Positions 11,870-25,100 of a stretch of DNA of 64,000 nt are shown here, in pieces. Below the pieces are notes generated by a model that searched no databases, was not told where the DNA came from, and worked only from the letters and a program-made list of their open reading frames with translations. The stretch lies in contig NC_083388.1 of assembly GCF_031755915.1 (NCBI RefSeq), positions 21,602,001-21,666,000 of the forward strand, in the 5' to 3' direction. Position 1 is the stretch's first letter; every line of letters begins with the position of its first letter. The translations under genes were made by a program, and so were the position numbers. Origin of the DNA: Ziziphus jujuba (lineage: Eukaryota > Streptophyta > Magnoliopsida > Rosales > Rhamnaceae).

Positions 11870-14440
11870 TGTTGGAATTAATGGCTTATAATTTTGGCCT
11901 TCGCGGGCATATTATCCACATCACAGACATACCTAGTCATGGACCTAGATCCTCTATTTTCATTTTCTTATCTCCAATCTCTTTTCACTGTTTAAAAAAT
12001 AATATATTGTTTAAAGTTTAAACCCGTTTTACTGTTAACTCTCCTTTATAACTCCTTTTCATTTCCGTTTCACCATTGTCCACATCATCAATTTCAACAA
12101 AATTTTCTCAAATTTTAACTGCTTGCTGGGATCCACCATATTAAATAAAATGATTTTATTTTATTTTTTTAATATCCAAACGCTACCTCTGCCTTCTTTC
12201 TTGCCCATCCTAGATATTGGCAATCGAAACTCTACCCTCGGAGCCGATATTAGATAATTGCAAATTACTTTTTCTAAATCATTTGAGTATAAAAGCTTGA
12301 CTAATTTTTGAAGTTTGTAGGGCCTTCTATATTGGCTTGATCAAGTTTTTCAACAACACCACATCCAGTCGGTGGAAGAACCTAGCATAAGGATATGATA
12401 TTCCAACCTTGTTGACTAATAGATCAACACCAGTTCCAAATCTTTAATAATCTTGGAAATCCTTTGAATACCCATGAAAATGTTGTCAGTTAATCGATGA
12501 CGATAGCTTTGATCTTGTCAAACTAGGGGTTGAATTGAATCTTTAACTTCTATGAGTTTTTCCAATTTTTGATCCACTAATTTCAAGTTAACGCATCTAT
12601 GAGCTATTTGAAAGGCGGAGTCATTGCTTAATTGTTTTCCAGTCATGTTTTAACCACCAATGATGTGCGAGAAAAAGGAAGAAAGAAGGTTGGGGTTCAT
12701 AAAAAATAATAATAATAATAATAAACAAATAAATTTTCTCATTTATTGCAATGGATCCTAGCAGGATTTAAAAATAGCTTATTGCAACTGTTGATATGGA
12801 CAGAGATGAAACAAAAAACAAAAGTTGAGTTAAGAAGAGAGCTAACGAAGTTAGAAAAACAATAATTAACGGAAAAATGAGTTGTAATTTTAAATGATAT
12901 ATTCTATTTTAAATGGTGGAATAGGATAAGATAGGAAACAGAGAAATGAAGACAAAAGGATTCTGATCCGTCCATATTTTGTAATGGGTTTAGAATGCAC
13001 CATGTAATTTAAGTATCATAAAATTATCAAATTAGAACCAATATTTCTTAAATTTTGTGAATTGTCCAATATTATATTAACAAAAATAGAACAATAGAAT
13101 TTTTATTCCGATTAACTTCAAAAGTCTTGATGTGAAGATTTTCTTGGGGTGGTGCTAAATCAACAATACAGGAAATAAGGTGCAAGATTGTCGAAATTCA
13201 AAAGTGGATTGGTGCCAAACATTCCTGTTCTAATTTAGTTTTGTTGCACCTATTTTCTTTGTGAAATTTATTTTTTCTTTGTAAAATTTCTAGCCGTCGC
13301 GTACGGCCTATTTTAATTGTGGTAATAATACATTAAAGCGCATGGAGATTATTAGGATCTAAAAAGGTGATTTTGTGTTTGAAAATTTGAGCTCAGAATA
13401 AGGACTTGGGGTCACTTATAAAACACAGGGTCTATTTTTCCTTTTTTATTTTTTCGATGAAAAACACATGGTCTAATCAATCAAATTTTGATGAGTCAAA
13501 ATACATGAAAGTAAAATGTTTTATAAAAACAGTGTCGTACTCGTTGAGAATTGCGATGAGGATGGTGGAAGAGTTTTTCTTTGCAGTTCGATCGGTGATA
13601 ATACCTCTCTGATTTTGTGGTTCACATCTTTTTGGAATCCGGATGACATTCGACAAACGACAGCGTCACTTTCTTCATTGACTACGTCATAAATGACGGT
13701 TTCGCCATGTGAAATATTCGGCAAAATCCTACCTATACCTATTTTATTTTATTTATTTTCTTTAATTTGTCTTATGAAGTAGAAGAATCTTTTATTAAAC
13801 AATTCTTATTGTTTTAAAATTAAATTAATTTTAACATGAATGTAATTAACATTAATTGTTAAAATAAAATTAATATATTGTAATTTTGATGATTAATATA
13901 CATCTTAAAATGCGGATAATTCAAATGTAATTTAGACCCGAATAGTTATCCACTTAAATTCAAATTAAGCACAAGTCTAAAGCGCCTAAAAGGAAAAGTA
14001 CTGCATGAATTATACATGCTAGCTACCACCATACCATGCATTTTTACGTTGTCCCGCACAGTTTTGCATCCTTCTTAAGTTACATTTTTTCTGTCTAGTT
14101 TAAATCAATTTCGACAAGTGAAAACAACATTTATATTTTTAATCAACTGGTAAAAAGGCCAAAAATCTAATATTTGCAACTCGTTTAACTGAAAAGTTTG
14201 TTTGCTAGCTCCACGATAACTCGTTAATGGGGCCATACAAGGAATTAAAAGAGAGGTACGTAACTAATGTTATTTATTAACTACAATTGAAGGAAAAGAA
14301 AAAGATAAATGCATGAAAAAAAAGGTTATTATTTAACCAAAAGCATATATGTAAAAAGAAAAGTAAATTAAGGAGAACTGATTAAAATTAACTAGTACGG
14401 AAAAAAAAAAAAGGGAAAATATATCTAGCTAGCTCGCTAG
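11870..14440. other. Intergenic spacer, AT-rich
   Basis: No convincing gene. The first few hundred bases are probably the promoter of the minus-strand PsbP-domain gene. An (AAT)n run lies at about 12705-12723. A less AT-rich patch at 13521-13724 holds a 67-codon minus-strand open frame with mixed composition that I do not recognise; it could be a gene or transposon remnant. The stretch just below 14452 is the likely 3' untranslated region of the IDD gene. Confidence 0.5.
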
Positions 14441-14452
14441 CTAGAGGGTCTC

Positions 14453-17400
14453 TTAAACCTCCCACAAGTTTTTCTCCATTCCTGTATGTTGCTCAAACTG
14501 ATTTAAACCCTGCATATTCAGATGACCAACAAGTCCTCCAAACCCCATATCTTGCTGCTTTTTCTGCAAATGTATTTGTTTTTGCTCATGAAAATTTCCT
14601 GCTGCTGATCTAGCTCTTCCATTAATCCCCAAGAAATCCAGAGTCATCACATTCTCACTCCCATTGGAACCAACCCCATTAACAATGTTAGAATCTCCTC
14701 CACCATGCAAAACACTCTTGCTTTTCCCATTATTCTCCTCCATCTTATTCATAAAACCGCTGTTTTCGTCGAAAACTCCATCGAACAATCCAATTCCACC
14801 ATGGTTTCCATTTCCATTGAAGAACTGCGGAGACGGTGAGGCAAGCTCTTGCGCGTTCTTCTTCATGAACTGCTGGTTTGCAAAAGTCCCAGCAGCTGCT
14901 GCTGCATACTCCATTGCCATCACTTGGGATGTCGACTGATTGTTAGTATAGGTTGAAGCCGGTGCCATGCTCGTAATATACCTCATCTTCTGCATGTTCA
15001 TGGTGGCCGGAGAGCTCACACTATTAGTACTTACCGTTGCGCCCATTTCAGCAGCTTTCTGCAACAATGCCGTGGCGGACAAGTGGCCGGAGCTGGCAAA
15101 ATGGTGCTCGTTTCCTTCGCATATTGTCGACGAATTCGCGCTCAGACTTCTAGAGAACATGCTACCGTTCATGTTCAAAGGTTTGTGAGGAACTTGAAGG
15201 AGTTCTTGATGTGGAAGAGTTAAAGGGGTTTTGATATCAGAATGGTTGAATTGATGAGATGTTTCTGTCGATGGATTGGTGCCGATAGGTATTGAGGACA
15301 TAAGCTCTTTGCATATTTGGCCTTGTAAAATTGGTCCTATGTTAGACATTAATCCCTGCTGCTGGTTTGCTTTCACTTTGTTGTTTTCTTCAGCTATGGC
15401 GTCGCAAAAAGCTCTGTGGGTGATGAAACTATCTCTTCTGCAATTAAAATTCAAACCCATCAAAAATTTATTAAATTTGAAACAAACAGTTTTTTGTTAT
15501 GGGTTTTCAAAGTTTCTATATTTTCTTAAAAAAATTATTCTTTGTTAATTTTGATTAGAAGTTACTCTAAGGGTTCAAGCTGCTAGGTACTTTTAGAAAA
15601 TTGTTCGAACTCTTTTTAAAAACAGCTTTTTAAGTTTTAAAAGTCAAAAACAGTTTTTCAAAAACCATGTCAAACAGTGCGCCTTAGAGTAATAATATTT
15701 TTAGCCACAAATTTTTACCTGGAGAAGATGGTTCCGCAGTCGCACTTGTATTCTCTAGTGCCGCAAATCTTGGAATGAGCTTTCCAGTCGGATTGGACAG
15801 CATATTTCTTCGAGCATCTTTCACATTTCCATTTCTTCTCGCCATGTTTCCGGCAGAAATGCTTCTTGATTCCGGTAAGATCACCCAATGCCCGAGCCGG
15901 GTTGTGGTGGACACAGGAGGGTTCGGGGCAGACATAGACCCGCTTTCTGATGATGTCGGTGCTGCTTCTTTGCCGGAGCTTCCATGGAAGGTTGTGGCCT
16001 CGCCTGTGAAGCTGGAGGTTTTGGTCTCTTTGGAATCCCTTGTTGCAAATTTCACATACGAATCTGTTTGTTGCCAGAAGACTGTGTGGTGATAAAGCAA
16101 TGACTTCAGCACTTGGATCTGCATTCCATGTAGATCAATTATTATTAATTAATTAATTGGCATTTTTTCACAATCTAGTGATCTGCATTTTATTAATTGG
16201 AAATGGCTAATGATTGATTAACACACACACACACACACACATATGTGTAGTATATGTATCTTTAACTTGATTTGAAAAGAAGGCTTTTCCCTCATAATTA
16301 TTGTGTTATTTTTCCTAGTAAAGTTTTAATTTTTAAAAATATTTAAAATCCATATAATGGACAAGAAAAAGTACCTTTTCTTCTGTCGAAAAAAAAAGAC
16401 AACAAAAAGCAAAAAAAGAAGAAAACAATAGAATAATAAGCACTCTTTTTATTTATTTATTTAAATATTGGGCGCGTAAGAAGTTGAACTCTGCATCATG
16501 GTCGCTTTGATGATACTAAGCACCTTGAAAGATTTGATCCGCAAAATTTGGTTATAATTTTTTAAAACTTTTATATTAAAAAAAAAAAATAGAAAGGAAG
16601 TAACTTGAAACTTGAGACAAAATCAAAGCATATAAGGGAGATGTGATTCGCTTACTTGAAACAGTTAAGAACAAAATAAAGAAGCGAAAAGAAAAAAAGA
16701 AAAAAGGAGAATATCGGTCAAGGGGGAGCCTACAGTTTATTTCAATAATTGTAATAGCCAGCCAATAATTGAACCTCTTCACCTACTTACACTCATCAAT
16801 ATTTTCCCCTTTTTTTTCTTTTTTTTTTTTAAAGAATTTTTTGCCCAGATTCATCATCTTTATCTCTCAAAAATAAAGGAAAAAAGAATCAGAGAAGCCG
16901 ATATTCATGACCTGCTCTCTTTGAACTGAATATCAAATCTGTCTTCACTAACCTTAATTTTTATTCCCCCTTGGCCGCCAAATTGAAGTACTTCTAATAA
17001 TTGAGCTAGAAAAAACCCAATAAATTAATTTTATATATAAAAAAAATGCAAGTGACTTTTGTTGAAAACCAAAAGGTCGGTGGATCAATTAACTAAAAAA
17101 ATAATTAAAAAAAAATTAAATATTTTGAAATTTAAACCAAAAACTACAAGCTAGTACTGCTTGATTATTATTAGAAAAGTATAAACTCAATTAGTTTTTT
17201 TTACACCATGCTTATAAATCAACCACATAAAAACCCAAAAATTTTCTAAGATTAGTTTTCCCCATCTTAAAGATCTAAAACTTCATGTAATTCTAGAGAA
17301 AAATTGACCATGATACATAGACACATCTAGAAACAAGATCTCAGATATTGATAATTATTTACATATGCATATATATATAGTTGATTATATATAGTGAAAT

Positions 17401-17644
17401 TCTAGTTGAGTGTCTTACCTGGAGTTCCTGGTTGATTTCTTTTCTTTTTAAGTGGCGGAGGCTGAAGCTGCTGAGTGGTGGAGCCATTACTAAAAGTTGT
17501 AGATGAAGACATGGAGTTTGAGACGCCATGGAAGTGTTTGAGTAGCTCTTGCTTTTGCTTTTGCTGTTGATGAACTTCTTCTCCGCCTGTATTATTTCCT
17601 GAAGAAAAACTCCCACCGTCATCAACACCTGTGATTATTGACAT
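14453..17644 (-). CDS. INDETERMINATE DOMAIN (IDD/BIRD) C2H2 zinc-finger transcription factor
   Basis: Exons 17419-17644, 15719-16118 and 14453-15437 join in frame to 536 residues plus stop; phases agree at both junctions. A basic KKKR nuclear-localisation motif comes before GTPDPSAEVIALSP at about residues 72-86, the usual IDD entry sequence. Four zinc fingers follow: CEICNKGFQRDQNLQLHRRG (C2H2, from residue 97), a C2H2 finger from CPEPSCVHHNPARALGDLTG, a C2HC finger CERCSKKYAVQSDWKAHSKI ending in C, and a C2HC finger CDCGTIFSRRDSFITHRAFC across the last intron. The C-terminal half has the family motifs SATALLQKAAEMGAT and TLDFLGI and is rich in Asn, Ser and Gln. IDD proteins bind DNA in the nucleus, often with SCARECROW/SHORT-ROOT or DELLA partners. 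The subgroup cannot be fixed from sequence reading alone. Confidence 0.95.
15562..15693. mobile_element. Small fold-back (MITE-like) insertion in IDD intron 2
   Basis: A 132-bp stretch inside the second IDD intron begins TTACTCTAAGG and ends with the exact inverse CCTTAGAGTAA. The interior carries further partly complementary A/T-rich segments (AAAACAGCTTTTTAAG, AAAACAGTTTTTCAAAAACC). No clear target-site duplication was found, so the class is undecided. Confidence 0.4.
16221..16240. repeat. (AC)10 microsatellite in IDD intron 1
   Basis: Ten AC units lie in the intron between the first and second coding exons of the IDD gene, followed by ATATGTG. No function is apparent. Confidence 0.9.
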
Positions 17645-19369
17645 TGAAGGGGCAAAGAAAATGATAAAAATATATATATCGTTTTTTTTTTGGCAAAACT
17701 TTTTGTCTTTCTTTCTTGCTTTCTTTCCAAACTCTTTGTTTCTTTCTCGCTAGCCTTATCTCTTTTCTTTGCTGATATGTATATCCAGCTCTAGATATAA
17801 TAAATAAAGATGATATATTGTTTACTAGAAATATATATAAAAAATAAATAAATAAAACAGAAAAAAAGATGGGATTTGTTGCTACTAGAGGAAGACAAAA
17901 CCCAGAAAATTCTCCTTCGTTTATGGAGAGAAGAAAGAGAGATCAGTTTTTTCTTTTGCAAAGCATAAGATGAACAAAAAACCAGTCTTCTTTGGGTTTG
18001 AAATTGTAATAAACATATATATACACTGACATATTTATATATTTATTATTGTCTATATATTTTAGGAACTGTAGACTGCTGGTAGCTTGCTAAAGAAATG
18101 CCCCTAACATTGTTAAGTTATAATGCTATTGCCCTTTTCACATGTTTAGGGCAATTATTTTCAAATGCCTTGATTAATATTTTACTTTCATCTTTTAGTA
18201 TTTATTAATTGTTTTTCAACTTATGGATTTCAATTGGTAGCTCCTAAATAAAGATGTTCAATAATTAGCTAAGAAGATGCACCATTCTAGAATCTAACAA
18301 ACAGTACCTGAATTAATTAGGACATTTGTTGTTAGTCTTTTTTTTTTTTTTTTTTTTTGGTGAGGACGTTTGTTAATTAGAAATGATAAAGGAAGCAAAT
18401 ATTAGTACTGATTTTTAGCCTCCCACACCCCCCCAACAAAAAAAAAAAAGCATCGATTATGCAAACAAATCACTGTTTATTATTCAGCTCTAAATTCCAA
18501 GAATTTAATAAATAGCTACTTGAAGAAAAAAGCAAAAAAGAAAATAAACACTTATGATTTTAAATTTATAAACTTTATAAATCTTTTCACGCAAATTAGA
18601 TACAAGGAAGAAAATTATCATTCGTGATTCTTTATTCCAAGTAATGAGTTTGGTTCATGCTTTCAAAATAGTTTTTAGATGATCTATCGTATTTAAATTA
18701 AATTGTTATAATAATAATAGTGGGTTAGTATAAAATTTGAAAATAGTTTAAAATTTAAATATATGTAAATTATAGATTAAGAAGAGAGAAAGATAAAAAT
18801 GCGGTAGAAAACTCAATTGAGGAAAAATATATATCGGGTCCATTCATTTTTATCTATTTTAAGAAATCGATTTTATAATATTAAACATGCCGTGTTAGTT
18901 TTGACTTGTTTTTGAAAATGAGGAAAAAAATAAATTTAAACATCAAACTAAAATTTCCTGATATTTTCAAACATCCTCGAAATCTATTTGAAAAAAAAAA
19001 AAAAACATTTTGTTTGAACTGCGAAAATAATACATGAAAACAGATTTTTTTTTTTTTTTTTTTTTAAATCCTTCGAACTTTATCAAAAGTGAATAGGTTC
19101 TAGCCTAGGCAATTTTGTTATTTCTGAGAAGTTGAGGGGCTTCATGGTTGCCTAATTATTTTGATGCTTGAACAATTTGATTTATTTCAAAGTTTGCTGG
19201 CAGACAAGGAGCTTGTAGTTTAGGATTTGTCAGTTTGTGGGGATATTTTAATTTAACACGAAATAATTATTATTATAATTCCCAAAAGATAAAATATAAA
19301 AGTTTGCTTTTTTTAATTGAAAAAATTAAAATCCAAAAAAAAAATAAAAATAAAAAAGAAGTAAAAACC

Positions 19370-19680
19370 ACGAGATTCGCATTTGGGTATTTCCGACATT
19401 ACATTTATCCGCCGTGAACCCACAAATGACGAAATTGCCCTCACTCATCACGGGCGGGACACTGATGGAAAATCCTTTTCGAAAATGACCCAACATGAAT
19501 ACAAAAATTCTTCTATTCACGTGTACTCGTCCACCTGGACTTGGGAGAGTGTAAAATCCCAGACTGTCAAAAACACTGTGGAAGGGCATTCTTGATATTT
19601 ACTCTATTTTGTGGGGTCAATTTTTGGTCCTATTAAAAAGCCGGTTCTTTGAATGACAAGAGGCTGACATGTCATCGACG
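19370..19680. other. GC-richer island with a G-box
   Basis: A patch about 300 bp long is clearly less AT-rich than its surroundings and lacks homopolymers. It contains CACGTG at about 19518 and several CACCTGG/GACATGTC-like words. Both strands carry short open frames (60-87 codons) without recognisable similarity. It could be a distal regulatory element of the IDD gene, 1.7 kb away, or a transposon remnant. Confidence 0.3.
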
Positions 19681-20485
19681 GTCATTAATTAAAATATTGA
19701 TAAGTTTTATGTTTTTGAATATTAATTGTGATAGATTAATAAACCAATATTCCTAATTATGATTATTATTTTTTTTATTATTTGAGGGTCCAAGAGAGCC
19801 ATCATATTCGTGAGTCAAGTGCTCTAGTATTACTCTTTTAATCTTAAATCCTAATTAAAGAGATTTATTAAAAACTCAAACCCAATACAGCTAAGTTACA
19901 ACTACATTTGAAATAGACTAATCGCAGGCACCTCCCATTCCCATTCTACTTAACCAAATCTTTCTTCAATCTCTCCAATTTACAAACTTCAACATAAATA
20001 GTCCCACAAAATTAAAGAATGAAATGACTATTTAATTTGAATGATCTTTGTTATTATTGATCAATTATTAGTTAACCAGTGAACATGAAACTAAAGACTC
20101 TGAAACATTGCTGGTTTAAGGTGTATTTATGCAATTATCAAATAGTTTTGGCAAGAAAAGTGATAAAATTATCCATTAATGATCTAAGACCTTGTTTAAT
20201 TTTACGTAGATTAATATATATATATATATATATTTTTTTGGGTATATCTAGAATGTTTTCAAATTTTCATTTGTTTCAACATTTATTTTTAAATTGTTTT
20301 ACATTTTTAATTTTTAAAAAAATTAAAAACCGAGTTTTTTAACATACAATCACTTTTTATGACTGAAAGGATGACCTGTTATTGCCTAGCATGCTTTCAA
20401 AGTAATTAAATTAGTGTAACATATATATTATAGAACATACATATATATAAGCTTATTCTCTATAGTCTATATTGCTTGTGCACGG

Positions 20486-20487
<2 letters not shown>

Positions 20488-20519
<32 letters not shown>

Positions 20520-20556
20520 ATGTGAATTGTATCTGCAAGTATCGCAATATATAAGC

Positions 20557-20618
<62 letters not shown>

Positions 20619-20626
20619 TGTGTGTA
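20488..20626. repeat. Compound (TA)n ... (TA)n(TG)n microsatellite
   Basis: A (TA)n run at about 20488-20516 is separated by 40 bases of unique sequence from a second (TA)n run at about 20557-20577. The second run changes directly into (TG)n to about 20615, then a slightly interrupted TG tail. The alternating purine-pyrimidine tract exceeds 60 bp. Confidence 0.92.
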
Positions 20627-21217
20627 TCCCAACGGTGGGACAGTTGCATGTTCCTTTAATATCTTTCAAACTGCTTCTGTGTGACCCTTAATTTAATTTG
20701 CTGCCCTTGCTGTAGTAAAAAAATAATAATAATAACAGAGTTACCAAATTATATGGAATAATGTTATTGGATTCATTTTTTATAAATTTAAAATTTAATT
20801 TTTTGTCAATCACTGATATCATGTCACATTATTTAGTGGTGAAAAGATTTGATGGCGTAGATTAATTAACGATGACATAGATATAGGGCTAGAAACAGTT
20901 GTTTTGTAATTTTCTATGTTACGTACCAAAGAGTACTAGTACTGTAACTGATCATATAGTAATTCTAAAAACAAGAAAAAATTCAGCAATTTTTTGTTGT
21001 TATATATGCATAATGCATGCGTATATGGTGTGTTTTCGACACCGTGATGATAAATCAGCTTTTGACTGCTTTTTCTGAAAGCCAAATGCCTATGATATAT
21101 TTCTCATATATACATGACTAGTACTATGAACTCCAACAATATTCTAATTATTTGTACCCATACTAAAACAAAATTGAAAACATATTCAATATTCTCGACT
21201 GCCGAAGAATTTATATC

Positions 21218-21249
<32 letters not shown>

Positions 21250-22006
21250 CATACATATGTAACGCTATTTTCAAGTTTTTTTTTATTTGTTTATGTGAAA
21301 ATGGATTTTGGTTCTTGGTTTAACTTACTTTTCACATTAAATGTGATACTTAAATAATTAACTAGTAATCAACAAAGTGATATTTGTATTTCAGAATTAA
21401 ACATATTATGTTTTTCTTTCTCTATCTTTATTTTCCTTAACACACACTACATAAATGATATTTCTTTTTCTTTTTCTTTCTTTAATTTTGAAATTTTTTA
21501 TTTAAATATATATATATATAGAGAGAGAGATTTGATATAACGATAAAATCATAAAGAAGAATTAAAAAGGATAATCATTCATATCTATTAAATTAAGTTA
21601 ATATGATAATTATAGATGGCTGTCCACATACAGGCACGAAGATTATCCCTCGCAGTCCTTCTCATAACAATACCAAAACTATATAAATATATATATATAT
21701 ATATATATTTAAAGCTAAACAAGGACTGTTCTCATAAAAGAAAAAGAAAAATAAATAAAAATAAAAAAACTATACATACAAGGATAAACAATGCAACTGC
21801 AATACGTTACGTCCCACCTACTAATAGGGTCCTAGCAAATAAAATGTATATAGCTGCCTTAATTAGCCACTTGCGTCGTGCATATTGCCATTCCTATTCA
21901 AATATATATATATATATAAATATATATATATATTTCTTTTTTCTAAAGTAACATCATGTTTCTGTCCCTGATATAACAAATTTTGCATTGCTAAGTATGC
22001 CTATGA

Positions 22007-22125
22007 CAAAGCGGATAGCTTCAATGGTAGTGTGGTAGTACAAAGCGGATAGCTTCAATGGTAGTGTGGTAGTGTATTTTTATTTGTATCTATAAGTGTA
22101 TGAGCTCGAATCATGAAAAAAAAAA
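22007..22125 (+). mobile_element. Possible tRNA-derived SINE with duplicated 5' end
   Basis: A 34-bp unit starting CAAAGCGGATAGCTTCAATG occurs twice in tandem, at 22007 and 22041. The unit resembles the 5' end of a tRNA with an A-box-like TAGCTTCAATGG. About 50 bases after the second copy comes AGCTCGAATCA, near a B-box GGTTCGANTCC, followed by a poly-A run at about 22119. This spacing suggests an RNA polymerase III promoter of SINE type. There is no tRNA fold and no target duplication was identified, so the call is tentative. Confidence 0.35.
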
Positions 22126-25100
22126 TTTTGAATAATTTATACATTAGATGAATTATTCAAAAAATATATATATATATATACCTACTATTGGTTATGTACA
22201 TATATATAAGAGCCTCCTTTTTTTTTTGTTTTTTTTGGATAAATATATATATATATATATATATAAGAGCCTTATTGCGTACATATATATAGATATAGAT
22301 ATATTATATATAAGTTAATTTAGATTTTATAAAGTAGTACTATTGGCTTATCATATAAATATATGAATGCATTTCTTAAATTTTAACAATAAATCTTCAA
22401 AAACACCCGTGATAACCCCTAGGTCTTGGTCCTGATGCTAAAAGTTACCTCTGAGATTTATCCCAAAAAAAAAATTAAAAACCAAAAAAAAAATTCATAA
22501 CTTAAAAAGTTAGATAATGAATGATAGAAAGAAAAAAGAAAAAAGGAGACGAAAATTAAGTTGGTGTAACTTGATAATGAATTGAAGCATGGGCTACTGA
22601 TAAAGATTTAAATTTTCAGTAAAATTAATTAGTGGTGCAATTAGGTATCTATTGTATTATAATTAATCTTTATTGTTATAAAATTTTACTCAAATTAACA
22701 GTCGATTAGACTTCATTTGGGATAGGTCAATTGATAATGACCATAATGGTAATCCTCAAATCCTAGGTAAAAGCTTAAGGACTCTCTTCCATAATTAATA
22801 AAATGAAAAAAATAGTTGAGCAAGAAAATTATTGTAATAAAAAACAACAAATATTATGTATAGGTTTCTTTTCCCAAAAAAAAAACTAATTATTATTATT
22901 ATGTAGACTTTGATTAATTTAGGAGGACATATTTGTCCTTACAAGATCACTTACCAAAAAAAGAAAATTTTGTAATATGTTAGTCATTTAGTATTTGAAG
23001 AAACTAACACACACAGTAAGCTCATTTACATGTGTAAAAGATATCAGAGAAATGAAACAACAAGGAACATGTCAGTTTGATTTTTTTTCAGAAAAAAAAA
23101 AATAAAAAAATTGCCTGTTTGATTTTTGGATTAGTGCGCCCTAGTTAAGTTATATTTCTTACTTTTCTAAGTAATCGTGGTGGTTTTTTTTTAAAAAAAA
23201 AAAATCCCAAATGTGGATAATTCAAACTTAGCATTATTATACAGAAACAGTAAAATTTGTTATTAGAATGTCTTAAAAAGGCAACCGTAATCATGTTTAG
23301 AAAGAAAATAATAATAATAATAATAATAATCTACTGTCGATTATTTTAAATTGAAAATGCGAATTTTAAATATACATGACGTATGCTACCAATATATTGT
23401 ATGTAGTGCTTATCTGATAGACTACAAATTCCCATTTCATTAATTAAAATAAAAACTTTAAATTTGGTGATTTTTAAATCCCTTTCTATACTTTCTCTGG
23501 TGTCAAGATTGATCCTCATCAATAATTCAAGTGAAAAGTTGGAAGGGTAAATTCACCAAAAGAAAAAGGATTCGTCAATCATTAGCCATTGGAAAGTAAC
23601 AACCTAAGGTGAGGGTCTATATAATCATTAATAAAATTCATTACCTATAAAAGCAGCATCATCAGAATACATAAAATTTACTTTTAAACGATACAAAGTG
23701 ATTATAATGCGTACTAAAAGATGATCTGTATCATGTGCATGCATATGCATCATCAAAAAAATGGTCGCATATCTACTTTTATTTTTATGCTAATATTAGG
23801 ATTATTTCATTCAATGAATTTGAAAATATATAATATAAACAGCATATACACAGTTTTCTCTATTTAAGATAATTAAATTATAAATTTGATCTCTAATATT
23901 TGTCTAAAGTAATGAAATATTGATATTATCTAGATGTCAACTTTTTTTTTTCCTTAAATTTTTACTTGGTAGATGGATTCAAATCTAAATTTTTGTTTAA
24001 AAAATAATAACTTTGTCACTAAATTATATCACTATAAAAAACCATATCTAAACATTAACACACTAACACTACTTTTACCAAAATTAACACTCCTTCAACA
24101 AGAAAGCAAAATGAGTTCGAGTTATGTCACCATCAAAACTCAAGGGGGAGACAAAATCTAAAAACATGAGCCTTAGTTGGTGGGATTTACAGATATAACT
24201 CCACGTATTAACCACTTTTACAATCTGGTACCTAGTGTGAGCTGCTTTTTTAAATTATTTTTTCCTATCCTCATAGCATAAAAGGATTATATTTCTGGCT
24301 TTATCGCAATTTTAGAAAAGCTACTTTCAATACAAAACACAAGATTCTGTTGTCTGGAGATGGGATGAATTAGAAAATGGGTGTCTTCAAAAGAGAAAAA
24401 AGGTCTTCACAGGTCCTGTATAGTCAAACCCAGAACCATATATTATTTTATGTTAATGACCATCATCAAGTTGCTATGCTTTATAATATTCCCTCTATGA
24501 AGTTTCAGTGTATGTGTCTGTATATATATGTATATAACTCATTGCCCACTTCTGAGACTATAAATATTTTAATAATATCATGATTTGAAAAAGAAAAAAG
24601 AGAAAAAAAAAGGAATTAATGGTGTAAAGAAATCGCATGCAGACAAAAAGAAAGAGACTTACACAATCAACATTGAATTACCCATTGGTTTATGCTCAAT
24701 CAAGGACAATGAAAAATACTTATCAACAAAATAGTAGTTTCTTTGAAATTTTTTTATTTTAAAGTAAAAATAATGATGATAATAATAATAACTTAAAAGA
24801 ATTTAGAGACATACCAAAATTGACAGGGTACCAAAGAGGTGTGATTAAGGAGATGGGTCCCAAATGAGGTTGCTTATGGAGCCATTGACATAATAGTTGT
24901 CAATCACTTGATTAACAAGCACCCAGCAGATTTCTTTTCTTTCCCTCTTTGAAATTTCGTGGCAATTTTCAAATTTCTGTTCACAAAGAGAGAAAAAAAA
25001 AAAAAAATTGAAAAACTACTTGATTGATTGATGCTGAAATCTCAGAATTCTTTTTTCCATAGTATTCCAATAAATTCGAAATCAAAATCTTTACCCTTTC

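Noticed and set aside
13521..13724. 67-codon minus-strand frame in the PsbP-IDD spacer as a small gene
   Set aside because: No recognised motif and no clear promoter or neighbouring exon; left as an unassigned patch.
14664..15548. Plus-strand open frames opposite IDD exon 3
   Set aside because: They are reverse frames of the confirmed IDD coding sequence, with composition set by it.
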